Part shown: piece by piece, positions 9,207 through 16,847 of the stretch
How positions within the stretch are numbered: position 1 is the stretch's first letter
Layout: each line of letters begins with the position of its first letter
From: Corallococcus exercitus
GTDB taxonomy: Bacteria; Myxococcota; Myxococcia; Myxococcales; Myxococcaceae
Direction: 5' to 3'
DNA: 41,743 nucleotides
NCBI RefSeq assembly: GCF_003611585.1
Contig: NZ_RAVW01000028.1
Coordinates: 1-41,743, forward strand
The notes under the pieces: model-generated
Told to the model about the DNA's origin: nothing
What the model saw: only the letters and a program-made list of their open reading frames with translations
The model's database searches: none
Made by a program: the position numbers and the translations under genes

Positions 9207-10031
9207 ATGCTCTCCACCGTCTCCGTCGATGGCGTCGTGCAGCGCTGGGAGGACCTGCGCCTCCAGGACTTCGCCCAGGGCTTCTTCTTCGGCGCGGGCT
9301 TCTTCACCACCTTTCGCATCGACGCGGGCCAGCCCCGGTTCCTCGCGCGTCACCTGTCCCGCCTGCGCGGAAGCCTCGACGCGTTCCCCACCGCCGTGCG
9401 AGCCCCGGCCCCGGAGCTCCTCCACGAGGACGCCGTGCGCGAATCGCTGCGCCGCTGCCTCGCGGCGGACGCGGCCCTGGGGCCCCGCTTCACCGGCGTG
9501 GGCAAGCTCGCGGTGAGCGACGGCCACGTGCTGTGCACCTTGCGTCCCTTCGACGCGGACCAGGAAGCGCATCACCGGGAAGGCCGCGAGCTGGACACCG
9601 TGGAGGCCGGGGCCTACCGGCGCGCGGAGCGCACGGTGAACCACAAGGGCCTGGCGTACTTCCGTCAGCACGCGCTCCTGCCGCGCCTGCCCGTGCTCAC
9701 CAACGAGGCGGCGGAGGTCTGCGAGCTGCCCACCGCCAACCTCTTCGTGCAGCTCGACGGAGCGCTCGTCACCCCACCGCTCTCCGCGCCGTGTCTGCCG
9801 GGCATCGCCCGCGCGGTGCTGCTGGCCATGGCCTCCGTGGACGGGCTCCCGGTGGTGGAGCGCGTGCTGCCGCTCGCGGACCTGGCCCGGGCGCAGGCGT
9901 GTTTCTACAGCAACGCGGTGGCGCTGGCCGTGGGCGTGCCGAGGCTGCTGGGCCGGGAGCTCCCCGACAGCCTGAGGCTCGCGGAGCGGGCCCGCGCCGC
10001 GCTCGAGGCCCGGGCCGTCCGCGAGGGCTGA
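9207..10031 (+). CDS. Class IV PLP-dependent aminotransferase / aminodeoxychorismate lyase-like
   Basis: 274 residues. It has the fold-type IV layout shared by BCAT, D-amino acid transaminase and PabC: FGAGFFTTFRIDAG near the N-terminus, the NHKGLAYF motif with the probable PLP lysine Lys147, then NEAAEVCELPTANLF (the cofactor-binding E..E.T.N.F pattern) and the PLSAPCLPGIAR loop that binds the phosphate. The length equals that of PabC and of the short class IV enzymes. The family call is firm, but whether it makes p-aminobenzoate for folate or transaminates an amino acid cannot be settled by eye. It follows the small membrane protein gene by two bases. Confidence 0.85.
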   Translation: MLSTVSVDGVVQRWEDLRLQDFAQGFFFGAGFFTTFRIDAGQPRFLARHLSRLRGSLDAFPTAVRAPAPELLHEDAVRESLRRCLAADAALGPRFTGVGKLAVSDGHVLCTLRPFDADQEAHHREGRELDTVEAGAYRRAERTVNHKGLAYFRQHALLPRLPVLTNEAAEVCELPTANLFVQLDGALVTPPLSAPCLPGIARAVLLAMASVDGLPVVERVLPLADLARAQACFYSNAVALAVGVPRLLGRELPDSLRLAERARAALEARAVREG

Positions 10032-10052
10032 GCCCGTGGCACACTCGCATCC

Positions 10053-10628
10053 ATGACCCGCTCCCTCGTCATGGTCCCCCGCTGGGCTGGAAGCCCCGAC
10101 ACGGACTTCTACCCGTGGCTCACCGCGAAGCTGCGCACGCCCCCTGCCCTCTTCGACGACGTGCGCACGCTGGACATGCCCACGCCGGGCGCCCCCACCC
10201 TCGACGGCTGGGTGTCCACGCTCGCCTCCGCGGTGGGTCCGGTGCCCGCGCCCTCCACCGTGTTCCTGGGCCACAGCGTCGGCTGTCAGGCCGTGATGCG
10301 CTATCTGGCGACGCTGCCTCCGGGCCACACCGTGGAAGGGGCCGTGTTCGTCGCGGGCTGGTTCGAAGTCGACACGCCCTGGGACACGCTGCGGCCGTGG
10401 CTCGACACGCCCATGGACTTCGAGCGGATCCGCGCCGCGCTCCGCCGCTGCGTGGTGGTGCTGTCGGACTCCGACCCCTTCACCTCCGACTTCCGCCGCA
10501 ACACGCGCCTCTTCGAGGAACGCCTGGGCGCGGAGGTGCGCGTCATCCCCGGCGGGCGCCACTTCAACAACCCCCAGGAGCCCGCCGTGCTGGCCACCCT
10601 CCAGGAGTGCTTCGGCGCCTCACGCTGA
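10053..10628 (+). CDS. RBBP9/YdeN-family alpha/beta hydrolase
   Basis: 191 residues, the usual length of the family. The nucleophile elbow is GHSVGC with Ser75; Asp141 (SDSDPF) and His170 (GGRHFN) complete a serine-hydrolase triad. The N-terminal VMVPRWAGSPDTDFYPWL and the late GGRHFN motif are typical of RBBP9/YdeN proteins, which are small serine hydrolases of mostly unknown substrate. It starts 21 bases after the aminotransferase and may belong to the same operon. No signal peptide was seen, so it is cytoplasmic. Confidence 0.85.
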   Translation: MTRSLVMVPRWAGSPDTDFYPWLTAKLRTPPALFDDVRTLDMPTPGAPTLDGWVSTLASAVGPVPAPSTVFLGHSVGCQAVMRYLATLPPGHTVEGAVFVAGWFEVDTPWDTLRPWLDTPMDFERIRAALRRCVVVLSDSDPFTSDFRRNTRLFEERLGAEVRVIPGGRHFNNPQEPAVLATLQECFGASR

Positions 10629-10725
10629 GCAGCCGGCCGAGCAGGCGGCGGACGTGGCAATTTTCGCCGCCACCCCCATCTTTGGAGGACTTCGAAGGAC
10701 TTTCTTCAACGACAGGGGGCTCGAG

Positions 10726-10899
10726 ATGGAGACGAAGAAGCCAGACGAGAAGCAGGTCCAGCACCAGGGCATGGGTGAGGACCAGAACCTGCGCCACAAG
10801 GGCGAGGTGCGCGAGTCCGAGGCGGACCGCCATGCCGGCCCGAAGCCCGAGGGCAACGGCGGCACGGGGCAGCCCGCGGCGTTCCCGGAACACAACTGA
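10726..10899 (+). CDS. 57-residue hydrophilic, probably disordered protein
   Basis: ATG 10726 is preceded by AGGGGG at a good spacing. The product has almost no hydrophobic residues and is rich in Glu, Lys, Gly, His and Gln (METKKPDEKQVQHQGMGEDQ...), ending in FPEHN. It resembles the small hydrophilic, stress-related proteins of soil bacteria in composition only; no family is recognised. The frame is open upstream as far as a possible GTG near 10654, but the upstream part has a different composition and no ribosome site. Confidence 0.55.
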   Translation: METKKPDEKQVQHQGMGEDQNLRHKGEVRESEADRHAGPKPEGNGGTGQPAAFPEHN

Positions 10900-10977
10900 C
10901 ACCGGGCGCGTGACCGGTTCCCACGGAATGGCCTGAAGGCGCTTTCGTGGGAGCCGGAAGCCATTAACCTGGGGCGC

Positions 10978-11445
10978 ATGTCCGCTCCCGCTCCCTATGT
11001 CTCCCGCGTCCCCTTCGAGTCCGTCCACCCGAAGGCCCTGGCCGTGTACTGCTCGGACGGGCGCTTCACCGAGGCCGTGGAGGACCTGGCCCACCACCTG
11101 GGCCACGCCCGCATCGACACGATGACCATTCCTGGAGGCCCCGCGCTGCTCAACCGCTGGGCCTCGGACTACCTGGAGAGCGCGGGCTTCACGAAGGCCG
11201 CGAGCTTCCTCATCGAAGGCCACCACATCGAGGACGTGCTGCTGCTGGCGCACGCGGGGTGCGGCTACTACCACGCGAAGCACAGCGCGCTCGGGCCGGA
11301 CATCGCCGTGGAGCAGCAGCTGAAGGACCTGCACTTCGGCGCGAAGGAACTCCAGACGGCCTACCCCCACCTGCGCATCCACCTCTTCTACGTGCGCCCC
11401 AAGGGGACGACCGTCGAGTTCGAGCCCATCCCGCGCGAGGGCTAG
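10978..11445 (+). CDS. Beta-carbonic-anhydrase-like zinc protein
   Basis: 155 residues from ATG 10978. It carries CSDGRF (Cys25, Asp27, Arg29) and HAGCGYY (His92, Cys95), the Cys-Asp-Arg and His-x2-Cys zinc set of beta-class carbonic anhydrases, about 70 residues apart as in that family. It is shorter than normal enzymes (about 200 residues or more), and the region after the HxxC motif is small. It may be a minimal carbonic anhydrase or a related zinc protein of other function. Its TAG stop overlaps the TAG stop of the converging TPR gene inside one CTAG. Confidence 0.7.
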   Translation: MSAPAPYVSRVPFESVHPKALAVYCSDGRFTEAVEDLAHHLGHARIDTMTIPGGPALLNRWASDYLESAGFTKAASFLIEGHHIEDVLLLAHAGCGYYHAKHSALGPDIAVEQQLKDLHFGAKELQTAYPHLRIHLFYVRPKGTTVEFEPIPREG

Positions 11446-12203
11446 GACGCCCCGGCCTCACGGGCCGCCGCGTCCTGGAGCCCGCGCCGGAGCGCGTCCA
11501 GCAGCGACGGCGGGTCCCCCACGCGGAAGGCCTGGAGCCCCGCGTCGAAGTCCGCGCGAGCGCCCGTGGCGTCACCGCGCTGGAGCCGGAGCGCACCCCG
11601 CTCGTACAGCAGCTCGGGGTCCACCGCGTCGCCCTCCTGGGACGCGAGCGCGACGGTGAGGTCCTGCTCCGCGGCGTCCGCACGCCCCGCTCGGGCGCGG
11701 CTCCGGGCCCGCTGCTGGAGGAGCCACGGGTTGCCCCGGTCCTCCGCCAGGGCCGCCGTCCAGTCGGCGTCCGCCTCCGTCAGCCGCCCCAGCGCTTCAA
11801 GCGACTCCGCGCGCTTCATGTGCAGCACCAGCGCCTTGCGGAAGCCCGCGGCCTCCACCTCGGTGAAGCCCTCCACCGCCTCCGCGTGCCAGCCCAGCCG
11901 AGCGAGCGTGAGCGCCCGGTGGTAGCGCGTGGCCACGTGGCCCGGGGCCAGCTCCAGCACGCGGTCGAACCAGGGCAGCGCCTCCGCCGGCTGGCCGCCC
12001 CACACGCCCAGCGTCAGCCCCACCTCCACCAGGACCCGGACCTGCGTCGGGTGCGCCTCCGCCAGCGACCGGGCCAGCGCGAGCGCCGACGTGTAGCGGC
12101 CTCCCCGGCGCAGGCGGTCCACCTCGCGCAGGGGCTCGGACAGCTCCGGGGGCCAGGCCTGTCGTCCGTTGCGTTCCATGGGGTGGGGGCGGTCGTCCGG
12201 CAT
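11442..12203 (-). CDS. Tetratricopeptide repeat protein
   Basis: 253 residues. Repeated 34-residue helix pairs are visible: GRYTSALALARSLAEAHP, GQPAEALPWFDRVLELAPGH, ARLGWHAEAVEGFTEVEAAG, ALGRLTEADADWTAALAEDRGN, RADAAEQDLTVALASQEG and RGDATGARADFDAGLQAF, or about six TPRs. There is no signal peptide or enzyme domain, so it probably acts as a protein-binding scaffold. ATG 12179 is an alternative start. It is divergent from the methyltransferase gene and convergent with the carbonic-anhydrase-like gene, so it is probably transcribed alone. Confidence 0.8.
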   Translation of the reverse strand: MPDDRPHPMERNGRQAWPPELSEPLREVDRLRRGGRYTSALALARSLAEAHPTQVRVLVEVGLTLGVWGGQPAEALPWFDRVLELAPGHVATRYHRALTLARLGWHAEAVEGFTEVEAAGFRKALVLHMKRAESLEALGRLTEADADWTAALAEDRGNPWLLQQRARSRARAGRADAAEQDLTVALASQEGDAVDPELLYERGALRLQRGDATGARADFDAGLQAFRVGDPPSLLDALRRGLQDAAAREAGAS

Positions 12204-12274
12204 TTCGCAGGCAGGCCCCAGGGTGTCAAGGCGACGACTTGACCCGGAAGCCCGGTCGCGAGAAGAGCGCTGAC

Positions 12275-12994
12275 ATGAAGCCCTGGGAAACAGTGGAGCG
12301 AGCGCAGGTGCCGGACGTGGGAGAGGTCGTGCTCGCCCGGCGGGACGAAGAGTACGTGCTGCGCGTGCGCGGTCAGACGTTGATGTCCAGCCGCCAGCAT
12401 GGCTCGGAGATGGCCATGGCCGAGGCCGGCTGCGCGAACCTCGCGGCGGACGTGCCCGCCCGGGTGCTCGTGGGCGGGCTGGGCTTCGGCTTCACGGTGC
12501 GCGCGGTGCTCGACCGCCTGGGGCCGGGGTCCCGCGTCGTGGTCGCGGAGCTGATATCGCCGGTGGTGGAGTGGAACCGGGGCCTGCTCGCGCCGCTGGC
12601 GAAGGCGCCGCTGGAGGATCCGCGCGTCACCGTGGTGGAGGGGGACGTGGGCAAGGTGATGCGCAGGCAGCAGGGCGCCTTCGACGCCATCCTGCTCGAC
12701 CTGGACAACGGCCCGAAGGCCATGACCCACCCGGACAACGACAGCCTCTACGACCTCACCGGCGTGTCGCACGCCTACAACTCCCTGCGCTCCAACGGAA
12801 CGCTGGTGGTGTGGAGCGCAGGGCCCTCGGTCGCGTACGTGAAGCTGCTGGAAGAGGTGGGCTTCTCCGTCCAGCTCCTCCACCCCACGGCGCACGGCAC
12901 CAAGGGGACGCGGCACACCCTCTTCGTCGCCCGGCGCGTGCCCAAGACCAAGACCAAGACCTCATCGTCGTCCCGGCCGCCGTCGCGGCGCTGA
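12275..12994 (+). CDS. Spermidine-synthase-like SAM-dependent methyltransferase-fold protein
   Basis: 239 residues from ATG 12275; a TTG at 12239 is a weaker alternative. The Rossmann motif VLVGGLGFGF (64-73), the acidic Glu92 after strand 2 (VVVAELI) and DAILLDLDNGP (~138-147) match the spermine/spermidine synthase superfamily as found in many short bacterial proteins annotated spermidine synthase-like. The aminopropyl-acceptor site residues were not verified, so the reaction is uncertain. The C-terminus ends in a low-complexity Lys-Thr-Ser-Arg tail (KTKTKTSSSSRPPSRR). It starts 71 bases from the divergent TPR gene. Confidence 0.8.
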   Translation: MKPWETVERAQVPDVGEVVLARRDEEYVLRVRGQTLMSSRQHGSEMAMAEAGCANLAADVPARVLVGGLGFGFTVRAVLDRLGPGSRVVVAELISPVVEWNRGLLAPLAKAPLEDPRVTVVEGDVGKVMRRQQGAFDAILLDLDNGPKAMTHPDNDSLYDLTGVSHAYNSLRSNGTLVVWSAGPSVAYVKLLEEVGFSVQLLHPTAHGTKGTRHTLFVARRVPKTKTKTSSSSRPPSRR

Positions 12995-13031
12995 AACACG
13001 CGGGCGTTCTTCCCATCAGGAGGTGGCAGCC

Positions 13032-13859
13032 ATGTGGTGCATCCGTCTGTTCCTGTTCGCCGTCGTCCTCGTCAGCGGCGTGGGACACGCCACGGAGGCG
13101 GAGCCGATGCCTCCGCACGCGACGTTCCTGCTCCCGTCGAAGGCGCTCCGGGAGAAGCGCCGCATCAACGTCTACACGCCGCCCGGCTACGACGCGGCGA
13201 AGGGCGTGCGCTACCCGGTCCTCTACATGCCCGACGGCGGCGAGCAGGAGGACTTCCCGCACGTCGCCACCGCCGTGGACACCGCCATCCGCGCCGGGGA
13301 GATGCGGCCCGTCATCGTGGTCGGCATCGAGAACACCGAGCGGCGCCGGGACATGACCGGGCCCACGCAGGTCGAGAAGGACAAGCAGATCGCCCCGAGG
13401 GTCGGAGGCTCCGCCGCGTTCCGAGCCTTCCTCCGCGACGAGCTCATGCCCCACGTGCGCCGCAAGTACCGCGTCACCGACGAGACGGCCATCCTCGGCG
13501 AGTCGCTCGCGGGGCTGTTCATCATGGAGACGTTCTTCCTCCAGCCCGGGATGTTCGGCACCTTCATCGCGCTGAGCCCCAGCATCTGGTGGAACAACGA
13601 CGAATGGGTGCACAAGGCCGGGGAGCGGCTCAAGGCGAAGCCGGGCCTGAAGGTCACGCTCTACTTCGCGTCGGCCGGTGACGACATCGAGGAGCAGACC
13701 ACACGCCTGGCCGAAGTCTTCCGCGCGAACGCGCCCGCCGGGTTGAAGTGGAAGTACGAGCCCCGGCCCGACCTGCACCACGCCAACATCTACCGCTCGC
13801 TGGAGGCGAAGGTGCTGCGAGAGGCCTTCGCGCCTGCCTCCACGAAGGCCGTCCCGTGA
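13032..13859 (+). CDS. Secreted esterase of the enterochelin-esterase/esterase-D type
   Basis: 275 residues. A strong AGGAGGTG at 13018-13025 selects ATG 13032. The N-terminus MWCIRLFLFAVVLVSGVGHA is a signal peptide. The mature part is an alpha/beta hydrolase of the PF00756 type: RRINVYTPPGY, YPVLYMPDGG, then the nucleophile elbow GESLAG with Ser158, LSPSIWW, and a late His in DLHHANIYRS. Proteins of this family include IroE/Fes siderophore esterases and other carboxylesterases. A heme operon lies 4 kb away, but nothing directly links this gene to siderophores. It probably acts in the periplasm or is exported. Confidence 0.85.
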   Translation: MWCIRLFLFAVVLVSGVGHATEAEPMPPHATFLLPSKALREKRRINVYTPPGYDAAKGVRYPVLYMPDGGEQEDFPHVATAVDTAIRAGEMRPVIVVGIENTERRRDMTGPTQVEKDKQIAPRVGGSAAFRAFLRDELMPHVRRKYRVTDETAILGESLAGLFIMETFFLQPGMFGTFIALSPSIWWNNDEWVHKAGERLKAKPGLKVTLYFASAGDDIEEQTTRLAEVFRANAPAGLKWKYEPRPDLHHANIYRSLEAKVLREAFAPASTKAVP

Positions 13860-13995
13860 GAAGGTCGCCAGAAGCGCGTTGACGAATCCGGCGTGGCTCG
13901 AACAACGGATGCATCCCAGGTCAATCGAAGCAGGCGCACCCCTCTGGGAGGACATACGAAGCTTCATGAGCGCGGGCACGAAGTGCGGTCGCCGC

Positions 13996-15357
13996 TCACG
14001 CAGCAGGAAGTCCCAGGCCATGGGCAATGAAGCGCCAGACGCGCACAGCCCACCGGCCGAGGGGGCACGGGATGCCGTGACTCGGCCCATCCGCCTTGCG
14101 AGCAACCACGCAGGTCGGGGCGCGGGTGCCAGTGGCTGAAGCCTCGGGCTGGAGGTCACCCGGCGGAGTCGAAGCGTCCCAACCTGTCCGACAGTCGGAC
14201 AGGTTGTCCCAGGCCGCCCCAGTCACGTCCCCGTCGGCGCACTCCCCACCGGGCTCGCAGGAGACGAGCCCCGCGACAGCTGGAAACCGCAGCGCCTCGC
14301 TGTCGGGCTCTTCGAGGAGGGTCTGCACCTGGGGGCAGGGTTCAACCCCGAACGCCTCGGCATCTTCGACGGCTGAAGCGGAGATGTCAGGGCCATGCAC
14401 CTCAACGCACAGGTGTGCCTCCAATGCATCGTCCTGCTCAGTGACTACGACAGGGGCGCCGAGGCCACGGGTCTCCACATGCGGGCCCGCTTCCAGGGCA
14501 TCGTCCCGCCCGGGGGCCGACGTGGCAGCGCTGCGGCCACGGATCTCCATGCAAGGGCTTGTCTCCAGTGTCTCGTCCTTCACGGCGGATGACGTGTGGA
14601 CGCCGAGGAGGCACTCCTGGGCTGGGTGGGCTTCGGGGGACGAATGCTCCCGAGGGGCAGGGGTAAAAGCATTCAGCACGCCTTCATCGCACGTCTTCAG
14701 CAGCGCCGGCAGTTGGCGTGTCAGCGCCTGCACGTCGCGCTCGCCCAGGGCGCGCTCCGCGCACACGGCCCACTGGCGTAGCGACTCGCCGCCCATGAGG
14801 AGCTGCAACCGGGCCGCGTTACCCCTCATGGCCCGCTGCAGTGACTGAATGAGGAGCAGGTGTCCTGGACGCTCTGCCGCATGGGCCGCCAGCCGCAGCA
14901 ACTCGAATTCCAACTGCGCGCACCGTGCACCCGGCTCCCAGTGCGCCGCGTCCCAGAGAGCGTAGCAGATGGACTCCAACTGGCTCACAGCCGCCTCGGA
15001 GGCACGCGTGCAGCAGTCGACCAGCAGTTCCACCAGCACCTGCCGCTTGAGGCTGAAGAAGCCCTCCAAGAGCCGCCGGCACTCCTCGGAGCGCTCGTCA
15101 TGCAGCGCGAGGCCCAGGTTCTCCAGCGTCAGTGACTCATCCAGCGCCACCGCACGCGTCACACGCCCGGGGCGCTGCACCACCAGGCCTCGCGCCGCCA
15201 GCCGCCGCAGCGCCTCGCGCACGGTGCTTCGGCTCACTCCGTAGCGACGCGCCAGCACATGCTCCGAGCCCAGCTGCCCGTTCCTCGGCAGCCTCCCCAG
15301 CGAAATCTCGCGCTCCAGCTGTTCCTCTACGTACGCAACGAGTCCCACCTGCACCAT
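13996..15357 (-). CDS. FadR/GntR-type transcriptional regulator with repetitive C-terminal tail
   Basis: 453 residues from ATG 15357, which has GGGAGGG about 8 bases upstream; the frame stays open to 15621 but that part lacks regulator similarity. The winged helix spans residues ~5-70 (LVAYVEEQLEREISLGRL, GSEHVLARRYGVSRSTVREALRRLAARGLVVQRPG). A FadR-like all-helical domain follows (~80-240). From ~260 on, the protein becomes a low-complexity tail with three imperfect 24-residue repeats (D-E/D-T/A-LE...VE.. pattern), then a segment encoded by a palindrome (DNLSDCRTGW). The ligand is unknown. A second copy of the same palindrome lies 132 bases upstream of the start, suggesting autoregulation. 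Confidence 0.75.
   Translation of the reverse strand: MVQVGLVAYVEEQLEREISLGRLPRNGQLGSEHVLARRYGVSRSTVREALRRLAARGLVVQRPGRVTRAVALDESLTLENLGLALHDERSEECRRLLEGFFSLKRQVLVELLVDCCTRASEAAVSQLESICYALWDAAHWEPGARCAQLEFELLRLAAHAAERPGHLLLIQSLQRAMRGNAARLQLLMGGESLRQWAVCAERALGERDVQALTRQLPALLKTCDEGVLNAFTPAPREHSSPEAHPAQECLLGVHTSSAVKDETLETSPCMEIRGRSAATSAPGRDDALEAGPHVETRGLGAPVVVTEQDDALEAHLCVEVHGPDISASAVEDAEAFGVEPCPQVQTLLEEPDSEALRFPAVAGLVSCEPGGECADGDVTGAAWDNLSDCRTGWDASTPPGDLQPEASATGTRAPTCVVARKADGPSHGIPCPLGRWAVRVWRFIAHGLGLPAA
14181..14205. repeat. 25-bp perfect palindrome, copy 1 (inside regulator gene)
   Basis: The arms are AACCTGTCCGAC and GTCGGACAGGTT around a central A at 14193. The flanking C/G pair at 14180/14206 extends it to 27 bp. 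It lies in the coding sequence near the 3' end of the GntR-type gene. Confidence 0.9.
14360..14577 (-). repeat. Three imperfect 72-bp tandem repeats in the regulator tail
   Basis: The encoded units start DETLETSPCMEIRG, DDALEAGPHVETRG and DDALEAHLCVEVHG, each 24 codons apart, followed by a decayed fourth (DAEAFGVEPCPQV). The period is seen both in protein and in DNA (CCAGGGCATCGTCC-like blocks near 14491 and 14420). Confidence 0.7.
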
Positions 15358-15892
15358 CACCGTCGCCCTCCCGCCCAAGTCTCGCCCATCCAACCAGACG
15401 GGTCTGACATGGACGCGCGGCCTCACCAACCTCGTCGCCTGCCGGGACAGCGCGCCCCCGGGCCCCATGCAGCGCGAACCTGTCCGACTGTCGGACAGGT
15501 TTGCGCAAAGCGCTCCCCACGGGTGCCTCTGCTCGTGGCCCCACCTTGGCGTCCGCGACAGCACGACGTCTCGGCTCACCGCTGCACTCCGCAAGGCGTG
15601 CGTCCTCCCGGAGTCCTTCACTTCATGGAATGGGTCGATGGACCTCTTGCGACCTCCTGGCCGGCAGGCTCCGTCGTGCTCCCATCCAACCCTGGAGGTG
15701 ATTGATAGGCCTTCCGGATGGCATCCATCATCTGGAGATCACGACGCCAGAATGGAGCTGACGGCGCTGTCGTGGATGCATGGCGTCTGGCGCTGAGCGT
15801 TCCTTTGGACGGTCTTCTTCCAGCCCATCGACGCGCTGAACCCGCCCACTTCACCGGCGCCGGAGCCGCGTCCGGCGTCCCAAGGCCCGCCG
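15358..15892. other. 535-bp intergenic region without a supported gene
   Basis: This lies between the GntR-type gene start and the SDR gene stop. Apart from the palindrome at 15472-15506 I see no gene, RNA or terminator. The minus-strand frame of the regulator remains open here to 15621, but its codons show no recognisable protein. Confidence 0.5.
15472..15506. promoter_or_regulatory. 35-bp near-perfect palindrome, copy 2 (upstream of regulator start)
   Basis: It has the same 12-base arms as the copy at 14181 around a central T (15489). It extends to 17-base arms (GCGC at both ends) with a single mismatch at 15476/15502. It lies 132 bases upstream of the chosen start of the GntR-type gene and is a candidate operator for it. 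Confidence 0.6.
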
Positions 15893-16777
15893 CTACGGCG
15901 CGAGCCGCGCGGAGCCCGTGCCCGTCGCCTCGCGCGGCTTCATCATCCCGCCCGCCACGCGCAGGCCCAGCCAGCGCGGCGTGAAGCGCGTCAGGTTGGC
16001 CTGCAGCCAGTTGCGCCACCCCGGCACCACCGACGCCCGGCCCTGGTCCAGGGCCTTGAGGCCGTGCAGCACCACCTCCTCCGCCGTCGCCATGGGACCC
16101 ACGGCGGCCTGCTGGGTGCCCACTACGTCGAAGAACGCCGTCCGCACGGGGCCCGGGCACAGCGCGAGCACTCGCACGCCGCGCTCGCGCGTCTCCTCCG
16201 ACAGCGCCTCCGTGAAGGACAGCACGAACGCCTTGGTGGCCCCGTAGATGGCCATGTACGGCACCGGCTGGAAACCCGCGATGGAGGCCACGTTGAGGAT
16301 GCCTCCCACGCCGCGCGCGAGCATGTCCGGCAGGAACAGGTGGCTGGTGTCCGCCAGCGACGTGACGTTGAGCATCACCTGTTCGTGCTGCCGCGCGAAC
16401 GGCGCCGCGTCGAAGGCCCCGTGCATGCCGAAGCCCGCGTTGTTGACCAGCAGGTCCACGCGCAGGCCCTTCTCCTGGCAGCGCGCGTGCAGCTCACGGC
16501 CCGCGCCCTCGCGGCCCAGGTCCAGCGCGATGACCTCCGCCTGGATGCCGTGGGCCTTCGACAGCTCCGCCGCCAGCGTGCGCATCCGGTCCTCGGAGCG
16601 GGCCACCAGGATGAGGTCCATGCCGCGCGCCGCCAGCTCGCGGGCGAACACCTCTCCCAGACCGGAGGACGCGCCCGTCACGAGCGCGCGGTGGCCCGCG
16701 TAGGGGAAGGCCCTGCCCCGGGGGGCCGACGCGGGAACAACAGGGCGAACGGGAGACTGGGACGAAGTCGTTTGCAT
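15893..16777 (-). CDS. Short-chain dehydrogenase/reductase (SDR)
   Basis: 294 residues from ATG 16777. NAD(P) motif TGASSGLG (34-41), NNAG (112-115), and catalytic Ser165, Tyr178 and Lys182 (YGATK) are all present. The layout is that of classical SDRs of the DltE/YqjQ type. The C-terminus has a PGWRNWLQANLTRFTPRW membrane-proximal segment common in this subgroup. It diverges from a TetR gene across a 70-bp region with a palindromic operator, so it is probably repressed by that TetR protein. The substrate is unknown. Confidence 0.9.
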   Translation of the reverse strand: MQTTSSQSPVRPVVPASAPRGRAFPYAGHRALVTGASSGLGEVFARELAARGMDLILVARSEDRMRTLAAELSKAHGIQAEVIALDLGREGAGRELHARCQEKGLRVDLLVNNAGFGMHGAFDAAPFARQHEQVMLNVTSLADTSHLFLPDMLARGVGGILNVASIAGFQPVPYMAIYGATKAFVLSFTEALSEETRERGVRVLALCPGPVRTAFFDVVGTQQAAVGPMATAEEVVLHGLKALDQGRASVVPGWRNWLQANLTRFTPRWLGLRVAGGMMKPREATGTGSARLAP

Positions 16778-16783
16778 GGGGTT

Positions 16784-16809
16784 AGAATGTGAGCGAGCGC
16801 TCACGTTCT
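16784..16809. promoter_or_regulatory. Palindromic operator between SDR and TetR genes
   Basis: A perfect inverted repeat GTGAGCG-AG-CGCTCAC (16789-16804), extended to 26 bp with one mismatched pair (16788/16805). A further half-site GCTCACATTC is at 16823-16832. Its place between divergent tetR and its target is the classic position of a TetR operator. Confidence 0.7.
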
Positions 16810-16847
16810 CAACTCGCGTGGTGCTCACATTCCCTTTCGGAGGCCTC

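Noticed and set aside
10650-10700. A sigma54-like promoter (TGGCA... at 10654)
   Set aside because: The -12 element does not match (no TTGC at the right spacing).
13879-14139. A short plus-strand frame near the regulator's 3' end
   Set aside because: It overlaps the antisense end of the GntR-type gene, has no ribosome site and no recognisable product.
14181-14205. The palindrome as a transcription terminator
   Set aside because: It has no T-run, it lies inside the coding sequence, and the same palindrome occurs upstream of the gene, which fits an operator or repeat better.
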